Origin: Oscillospiraceae bacterium
GTDB taxonomy: Bacteria; Bacillota; Clostridia; Oscillospirales; Acutalibacteraceae
Direction of reading: 5' to 3'
Length of the DNA stretch: 64,000 bases
Assembly (NCBI GenBank): GCA_029225165.1
Contig: JAQXVY010000033.1
Coordinates: 1-64,000, forward strand
Part shown: piece after piece, positions 58,176-64,000 of the stretch
Layout of the letters: every line of letters begins with the position of its first letter
Numbering within the stretch: position 1 is the first letter of the stretch
Made by a program: the position numbers and the translations under genes
The notes under the pieces: model-generated
Told to the model about the DNA's origin: nothing
Database searches by the model: none
Seen by the model: the letters and a program-made list of their open reading frames with translations, nothing else

Positions 58176-58879
58176 TTAATAAATATGATTTAAAAATTTA
58201 ATATTATACTTTCCCGGTTTTACATTATCTATATAAGTATAGTTTACAAAACCTTCCCCGACTGATATATCAGCGGTTATGATAGAGCCGGAATCAACAA
58301 CAGTATTTCCCTTATATACCTTCCATGGTACCCAAACGCTATCACTAATATCTGCATATTGGTCAGAATATGTTTTTACTCCTTTAACATATATCTGTAC
58401 ACTTGGGTCATTAATTGCAAAACTCCAATACTTAATTTTTGTCCATACTTTCGTTATTTTAACCGTATCTGTTAAATAGCCATCGTAATCGTAATTGTTA
58501 ATATAGAAGGGAGTTTTCGGTAATTTTATGTCAACAGTTCGCACATTGACTGTTATTTTAATGCTTTTTTTGGTTTTAGTGTTCTTTACTGTAATTTTAG
58601 TACTTCCATATGATTTACCTGTTAAATAAAGTTTGATGTTATCACCTTTCCATTTACCCCACTTGGCACTACATATGTTCTTATTAGCAACTTTAAAAGA
58701 CAGTGAACCATTTGATTTTGATGTGATTGTAACAGTCCCTTTGTCTTGTATTGTTATTTTTGTTTTGTTTGCGTAAAGGGTTTTACCCTTGGCATTTACA
58801 GAACTAAAAGTTCCAGCCAACAGCGAAAATATCAATGTAAATAATAGAATAACAGATATACTTTTTTGGTTCTTAACAT
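58176..58879 (-). pseudogene. Secreted Ig-like (Big_2-like) protein with frameshifted signal peptide
   Basis: Open frame only from TTG 58835; ATG at 58879 with AGGGGTG RBS lies in another frame; one extra A in A6 (58862-58867) restores MLRTKKSISVILLFTLIFSLLAGTFSSVNAKGK. Confidence 0.6.
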
Positions 58880-59057
58880 ATAGACACCCCTAAGTCATAA
58901 AATAATAGAGTTTATTGTAAAAAAACTATACATATATTTTAATATTATATTAACAATATGTCAATAGATAACAAAATATTTTGTAAAAACATTATAATTA
59001 TATATAATATACATTATAATAATGTCTTTTGTTGTGTCTGTTTCAGTTCTAAAAGAA

Positions 59058-60515
59058 CTATTTTACTGTATAATATTTTTGATCCTTGCTTTTAGGTGAT
59101 TCGGGCTTAGTGAGTGCAATTTTATTTTCGACAATCAGGGGTTTTATATGTTTGCTCATAAGATAGGCTATTGTTATGTCATTCTTAAATTTTTCTTCAA
59201 GTTCCCTGCGACTTCTCGGAACATTGCAAAAGTCGAGAATCCGACTTGTAAGGTCGCTGTTTTCTTTTTTATTTATAATTTCATTGTATAGTATAGCCTT
59301 GAATATACCTCTGTTATTCAAAAATACCGGCTGTGGAAGTCCTGCGTTTTTCATCGCACTTCTTATAGTGGGAATACCGCTGTAACGGTTTTCTGTTTCG
59401 CCCATAATTTCAAGAGCGCCTGCAATATAGGGATTTCTGGTGTCAGCAGAAACATAACCCAAATTATCCAGTGTTAATCTTCCGTACAATCCTCCCGGAT
59501 TTTCAATTTCCATTCTGTCGGAATACATTGTGATAGTAATCGGAGCAGACTCGGTGTGGATACTGTAATCACGGTGAATAAGTGCATTAAGTACAAGCTC
59601 TCTGACTGCGATAACAGGATACTCTGTTCTGTCATTTCTCATTCCCGTTTCAGAGTCAATTATGGTTTTCGTCTTCATGTTTTTTCTGACAAAAATCAGT
59701 GCGTCGTTGAGCATTTGAGTAATCGAGCCTTCTATCCTCTTGTTGTCAATAAATCTCTCGCCGACACTTCCTGTTGCACTCATTTCCTTTCCGGGAACAG
59801 AAACAGCGGTGATGCAAAGCTGTGGAAAGTAAGCTTGGGGATAAACCGAGAAAAGCATCAGTGCAGAAACGGTAGGCTTATTATCGACAACAAAGCCCTG
59901 CAAACGGTTGATTTCCTTTTCTTCAAGTTTGGCAAGGTGTGGCTTGTTTTTTTTTAATTCAAGAAGATACATCTGATATTCTTCGGTGTTTATATCCCCG
60001 ATTTCCGCCCTGTCGTTCGTTCTCAGTTCGTCGTGTATATCCTGCTTGAACGCTTCATAACTGTAAACTTCATACTCGGTCATCAGTCTGTCACCGTCGC
60101 CAACACGCACATAAGACCCTCTTAGTCTTCCTGCTCCCTTGTAAAAACAGGGTTTCTGAAAATTATCCATTTCCTGAATTTCTGCACTTACCACGGTTTT
60201 GCCGTCAATTACTGCAACTGTACACAGCGGTCTTACCACCGGCTCCATCTGCAGACTTTGCTCCATTATCTTTTTTTGTAAGTCGGCAGGGTCATAAACT
60301 CCGCATACATTGTAGTCCTCGTTTTCATCAACGCCAAAAATAATTGTTCCGCCGTTCTGTTGATTTGAAAAAGACGAAAGGGTATCGAAAATTTTTGGGC
60401 AACCCTTTTTGGCTGATTTAACTTCGATGTAATTGCTTTCGCTTTTTTTCAGTTGTATATCTTCAATCAGTTCTATCAATTCATTTTCCAGCATAAAAAA
60501 TCCTCCTGATTTCAT
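59058..60515 (-). CDS. AlbA_2 (Schlafen-like) ATP-binding, putative DNA-binding protein
   Basis: ESNYIEVKSAKKGCPKIFDTLSSFSNQQNGGTIIFGVDE; ELVLNALIHRDYS; likely start MLENELIELI. Confidence 0.82.
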   Translation of the reverse strand: MKSGGFFMLENELIELIEDIQLKKSESNYIEVKSAKKGCPKIFDTLSSFSNQQNGGTIIFGVDENEDYNVCGVYDPADLQKKIMEQSLQMEPVVRPLCTVAVIDGKTVVSAEIQEMDNFQKPCFYKGAGRLRGSYVRVGDGDRLMTEYEVYSYEAFKQDIHDELRTNDRAEIGDINTEEYQMYLLELKKNKPHLAKLEEKEINRLQGFVVDNKPTVSALMLFSVYPQAYFPQLCITAVSVPGKEMSATGSVGERFIDNKRIEGSITQMLNDALIFVRKNMKTKTIIDSETGMRNDRTEYPVIAVRELVLNALIHRDYSIHTESAPITITMYSDRMEIENPGGLYGRLTLDNLGYVSADTRNPYIAGALEIMGETENRYSGIPTIRSAMKNAGLPQPVFLNNRGIFKAILYNEIINKKENSDLTSRILDFCNVPRSRRELEEKFKNDITIAYLMSKHIKPLIVENKIALTKPESPKSKDQKYYTVK

Positions 60516-60700
60516 TATACTAAATTTATAAGAATTTTCAAGAGGGTTTCTGATAAATTTCGCATAGTTTTATAAACTTTCTTCTAAATTTATATATTAT
60601 TCTCATAAATTTGTTTATTTTCTTTTAATTTTCTTCTAAATTCTTATAATTCGCATAAATTTCTTCTAATTTTGATAAAATGTCTTTAAATTCTGCTAAA
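60516..60700. repeat. Array of (Y)TAAATT(T/C) motifs between AlbA_2 gene and htpG
   Basis: AAATT cores centred near 60524, 60557, 60588, 60609, 60640, 60659, 60690. Confidence 0.5.
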
Positions 60701-60743
60701 CGGTTAAGGCTACTGAAAAAATAGAAAATTTTTTGTTTTTCTC

Positions 60744-60772
60744 TTGACTTTCCCTGCTCTTAGTTGTATATT
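60744..60772 (+). promoter_or_regulatory. htpG promoter
   Basis: TTGACT (60744-60749), 17 bp, TATATT (60767-60772), just upstream of CIRCE. Confidence 0.8.
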
Positions 60773-60783
60773 ATCTTATAGAG

Positions 60784-60810
60784 TTAGCACTCGTGAAGTT
60801 AGAGTGCTAA
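60784..60810. promoter_or_regulatory. CIRCE element (HrcA operator)
   Basis: Exact TTAGCACTC-N9-GAGTGCTAA. Confidence 0.97.
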
Positions 60811-60838
60811 AATTAAAACAAAAAGAGGTTTGATTATT

Positions 60839-62734
60839 TTGGCTAAAAAACAATTTAAGTCAGAGTCAAAAAGACTCCTTGACCTTATGATTAACTCAAT
60901 TTACACAAACAAGGACATTTTCCTTAGGGAAATTATCTCAAATGCAAGTGACGCTATCGACAAGCTTTGCTTTAAAAGTCTTACCGACAACAATGTTGGT
61001 CTTGACAGAAACGACTTCAAAATCGAGGTGTCTGCAAACAAGGACACAAGAACATTAACTGTTAGTGACAACGGTATCGGTATGGACAAGGAGGATTTGG
61101 AGAACAACTTGGGTGTTATTGCGTCCTCAGGCTCATATAAATTCAAGCAGGAAATGGGCGAAAAGGACAAAGAGGACATCGACATTATCGGTCAGTTCGG
61201 CGTTGGCTTTTACTCCGCATTTATGGTTGCAAAGGACATCACCGTTATCACCAAAAAGTACGGCAGTGAACAGGCTTACAAGTGGCATTCCACAGGGGCT
61301 GACGGCTACACAATAACAGAGTGCGACAAGGACGCTGTGGGTACTGACATCATTATGATTCTCAAGGACAACACAGAGGAAGAAAGCTATGACCAGTACC
61401 TTGAGCAGTACAAGCTTTCCGCTTTAATCAAGAAGTACAGCGACTACATCCGCTATCCTATTGAAATGGAAATGAAGAAGTCCCGTATTAAGGAAGAAAC
61501 AAAGGACAGCGACAAGCCTGAATATGAGGATTATTTTGAAAAGGAAACACTTAACTCAATGGTTCCTCTGTGGCAAAAGCCTAAAAAGGATGTAACTGAC
61601 GAGGAATACAATCAGTTCTATATGGAAAAGTTTATGGACTACAACGAGCCTTTAAAGGTTATTTCCACCTCTGTTGAGGGCGTTGTAACATACAAGGCTT
61701 TGCTGTTCATTCCGTCAAAAACTCCATACAACTACTTTACAAAGGAATACAAAAAGGGCTTACAGCTCTATTCATCAGGTGTTCTCATTATGGACAACTG
61801 CGAGGAGCTTTTGCCTGAGCATTTCCGCTTTGTAAAGGGTGTTGTTGACTCCCCTGATGTCAGCCTTAACATTTCAAGAGAAATGCTCCAGCAGGACAGG
61901 GTTGTTAAGCAGATGGCAAAAACCCTTGAAAAGAAGATTAAAAATGAACTTGCCTCAATGCTGAAAAAGGACAGAGAAAGCTACGAAAAGTTCTACTCTG
62001 CTTTCGGTATTCAGCTGAAGTACGGTTGCGTTGCCGACTACGGTATGAACAAGGGCGAGTTGCAGGATTTGCTTATGTTCTACTCAGGCAAGGAGAAGAA
62101 GAACATCACCCTCAAAGAGTATGTTGACAATATGAAGGAAAATCAGAAGTACATCTACTTTGCAACAGGTGAAAGCGTTGACGCTATCGACAGACTTCCT
62201 GTTCTTGAACTGTTAAAGGATAACGACTTTGACATTCTCTACCTGACTGACGAGGTTGACGAGTTCTGTATGCAGTCACTTATGGCTTATAACGAAAAGG
62301 AACTCCGTTCTGTTCTCAATGACGACCTGGGACTTCCTGAGGAAAATAAGGAGGAAACAGAGGAAGAAAAGTCACAGAGCGAGGGTACTGTAAACTTCAT
62401 CAAGGAAACACTTGGTGAACAGGTTTCGGATGTTGTTGTGAGTAAAAAGCTGAAGAGCTACCCTGTTGTCCTCACTGCAAAGGGCGGAGTAAGCTTTGAA
62501 ATGGAAAAATACTTTGCACAGGTTAATCCCGAGGGCGGTGTAAAGGCTCAAAGAGTCCTTGAAATCAACCCTAACCACGAAACAATCAAGGCTATGATGA
62601 GCTACATTGACACAGATATGGAAAAGGCAAAGTCCTACTGCCAGCTACTTCTCTGTCAGGCACAGCTTATGGCTGGTCTTGACCTTGACAACACAGCACA
62701 GTACAGCAACCTTGTGCTTTCGCTGATGAAATGA
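60839..62734 (+). CDS. htpG: Molecular chaperone HtpG (Hsp90)
   Basis: LFLREIISNASDAIDKLC-type N-terminus, DNGIGMDKEDL, GQFGVGFYSAFMVA; probable TTG start. Confidence 0.95.
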   Translation: MAKKQFKSESKRLLDLMINSIYTNKDIFLREIISNASDAIDKLCFKSLTDNNVGLDRNDFKIEVSANKDTRTLTVSDNGIGMDKEDLENNLGVIASSGSYKFKQEMGEKDKEDIDIIGQFGVGFYSAFMVAKDITVITKKYGSEQAYKWHSTGADGYTITECDKDAVGTDIIMILKDNTEEESYDQYLEQYKLSALIKKYSDYIRYPIEMEMKKSRIKEETKDSDKPEYEDYFEKETLNSMVPLWQKPKKDVTDEEYNQFYMEKFMDYNEPLKVISTSVEGVVTYKALLFIPSKTPYNYFTKEYKKGLQLYSSGVLIMDNCEELLPEHFRFVKGVVDSPDVSLNISREMLQQDRVVKQMAKTLEKKIKNELASMLKKDRESYEKFYSAFGIQLKYGCVADYGMNKGELQDLLMFYSGKEKKNITLKEYVDNMKENQKYIYFATGESVDAIDRLPVLELLKDNDFDILYLTDEVDEFCMQSLMAYNEKELRSVLNDDLGLPEENKEETEEEKSQSEGTVNFIKETLGEQVSDVVVSKKLKSYPVVLTAKGGVSFEMEKYFAQVNPEGGVKAQRVLEINPNHETIKAMMSYIDTDMEKAKSYCQLLLCQAQLMAGLDLDNTAQYSNLVLSLMK

Positions 62735-62765
62735 TTTAGGTAATATATACAAAAATATTTCATAT

Positions 62766-62798
62766 AAAAAGGTTATCCTATTTTGGATAGCCTTTTTT
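62766..62798 (+). terminator. Terminator after htpG
   Basis: AAAAAGGTTATCC-tatttt-GGATAGCCTTTTTT. Confidence 0.85.
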
Positions 62799-62874
62799 GT
62801 GTTTTAACCCGATTTTAACTTGAAGTATGCCCCTTTGCGTGATACAATTAGAGCGGAATAAAGGAGGGGATACT

Positions 62875-63678
62875 GTGCTGATTTGCCCCATTTGCGGTGA
62901 GGAGCTTTCTCCTCACAAAAAGTCACTCCTTTGTGTCAACAAACATTGCTTTGATTTTGCCAAACAGGGTTACATCAACCTTTTGCCTGTTCAGCAGAAG
63001 AAGAGTCTGCACCCCGGCGACAGCAGGGAAATGCTCCTTGCAAGGCGGAACTTTTTGTCAAAGGGTTTTTATTCCAAAATACTTGATACTGTTACTGTTC
63101 TAATTGAAAAGTACAGTAAAAATCCTCAAAGCTACCTTGACATTGGCTGTGGTGAGGGGTACTACACAGCGGGTATTTGTGATAAAATTCCCTTTAAGTG
63201 TGCTATTGGCACGGACATAGCCAAGGAGGCTGTTAAAATGTGCTGTAGCAGGACAAAGGACATAGAATGGGTTGTGGCGACAGCATCACATTTGCCTGTT
63301 AAGGACAACAGTATTGATGTAATCACTGCAATTTTCTCTTTGGTAGTGCCGGGTGAATACTATAAAAAGTTAAATAAAGGTGGAATAATCGTAGAGGTTT
63401 CTGCCGGAAACAATCACCTGATTGAGTTAAAAAGAGAAATATATGATAATGTTTTTGAGCAGAATAAAAAACAGGGAGATGTAAGTGAATTTTTTACAAC
63501 TCTGTATCAGGGGAAGATAGAATTTTCTCTATCCTTACAGGGTGACGACCTTAAAAATCTTTTGACTATGACTCCCCATATTAACAGAATAAATATTGAA
63601 AGCAAAAATCGGCTTTACTCCCTTAGCTACCTTGATTTGACGGTGGACTGCAATGTAAGGGTGCTTGTGAAAAACTAA
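62875..63678 (+). CDS. 23S rRNA (guanine-N1)-methyltransferase RlmA family
   Basis: Cys zinc finger CPICGEEL...CVNKHCFDFAKQGYINLLP; SAM motif YLDIGCGEGYY; GTG start with AAGGAGGGG. Confidence 0.88.
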   Translation: MLICPICGEELSPHKKSLLCVNKHCFDFAKQGYINLLPVQQKKSLHPGDSREMLLARRNFLSKGFYSKILDTVTVLIEKYSKNPQSYLDIGCGEGYYTAGICDKIPFKCAIGTDIAKEAVKMCCSRTKDIEWVVATASHLPVKDNSIDVITAIFSLVVPGEYYKKLNKGGIIVEVSAGNNHLIELKREIYDNVFEQNKKQGDVSEFFTTLYQGKIEFSLSLQGDDLKNLLTMTPHINRINIESKNRLYSLSYLDLTVDCNVRVLVKN

Positions 63679-63713
63679 AATTTTAGCCGTAACCATAAAC
63701 AGGAGAACAGATT

Positions 63714-64000
63714 ATGAGACAAACCAAAATTATTTGTACTATCGGACCTGCCTGTAACAACAAGGAAACTATCCTTAAGATGATTGACGCAGGTATGAAT
63801 GTTGCCCGTTTTAATATGTCCCACGGTGACTATGACGAGCTGGAAAAAACCTTTGGAGTAGTTAAGGAGGCAATCCGTGAAAGCGGAAAAAATGTTGCAC
63901 TTCTCCTTGACACAAAGGGTCCTGAGGTGAGGATAGGTCATATTGACGGGGGAAGCACCGAGATTGTTGAGGGTCAGGAATTTACCCTTTACAGGGATGA
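63714..64000 (+). CDS. pyk: Pyruvate kinase, N-terminal part (truncated by window end)
   Basis: MRQTKIICTIGPACNNKETILKMIDAGMNVARFNMSHGDYDE...LLDTKGPEVRIG. Confidence 0.95.
   Translation, partial: MRQTKIICTIGPACNNKETILKMIDAGMNVARFNMSHGDYDELEKTFGVVKEAIRESGKNVALLLDTKGPEVRIGHIDGGSTEIVEGQEFTLYRD

Overview
This 64-kb window is a low-to-moderate-GC Firmicutes (Clostridia, Oscillospiraceae/Ruminococcus-like) chromosomal segment. It starts with the 3' end of an IS30-type transposase and an origin-proximal noc-soj-spo0J-serS block. That block carries a perfect parS site and, inside spo0J, a perfect Noc-binding-type palindrome. Next come valS, an operon with split fumarase genes and an MBOAT acyltransferase, a two-component system, a TPP-riboswitch thiamine cluster (thiS-F-G-H-tenI/E-E-D-C), and murF/ddl. 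Further genes include yjbQ, a MIF-like tautomerase, a dCMP deaminase, an antiporter, a G5/3D-domain protein, three tRNAs (Met, Glu, Leu), minD-mgsA-hisS-aspS, asnB, ribF, an ECF sigma/anti-sigma pair, rsmA, an rRNA m5C methyltransferase, perR plus reverse rubrerythrin, a CIRCE-controlled htpG, rlmA and the start of pyk. The accessory part is dominated by two things. (1) A set of secreted, apparently cell-surface proteins has four related cohesin-like modules, Thr-rich (TTTTTKP)n linkers, carbohydrate-binding-like modules and Lys-rich Ig-like C-termini. One C-terminal 501-bp block is nearly identical at DNA level in two genes 12 kb apart. (2) Intergenic spaces are colonised by about 13 copies of a ~150-bp dyad repeat (ends CTGTCATTCCGAG / CTCGGAATGACAG). 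Some copies have tandemly amplified ends or are fused to or nested with other small repeats. Further candidates are a Hol_Tox-like toxin remnant, an unannotated 43-aa Asn/Gln-rich peptide, a helically phased operator-like array between an AlbA_2 ATPase gene and htpG, and a homopolymer frameshift that removes a signal peptide. All calls come from reading the sequence and supplied translations; no database search was run.
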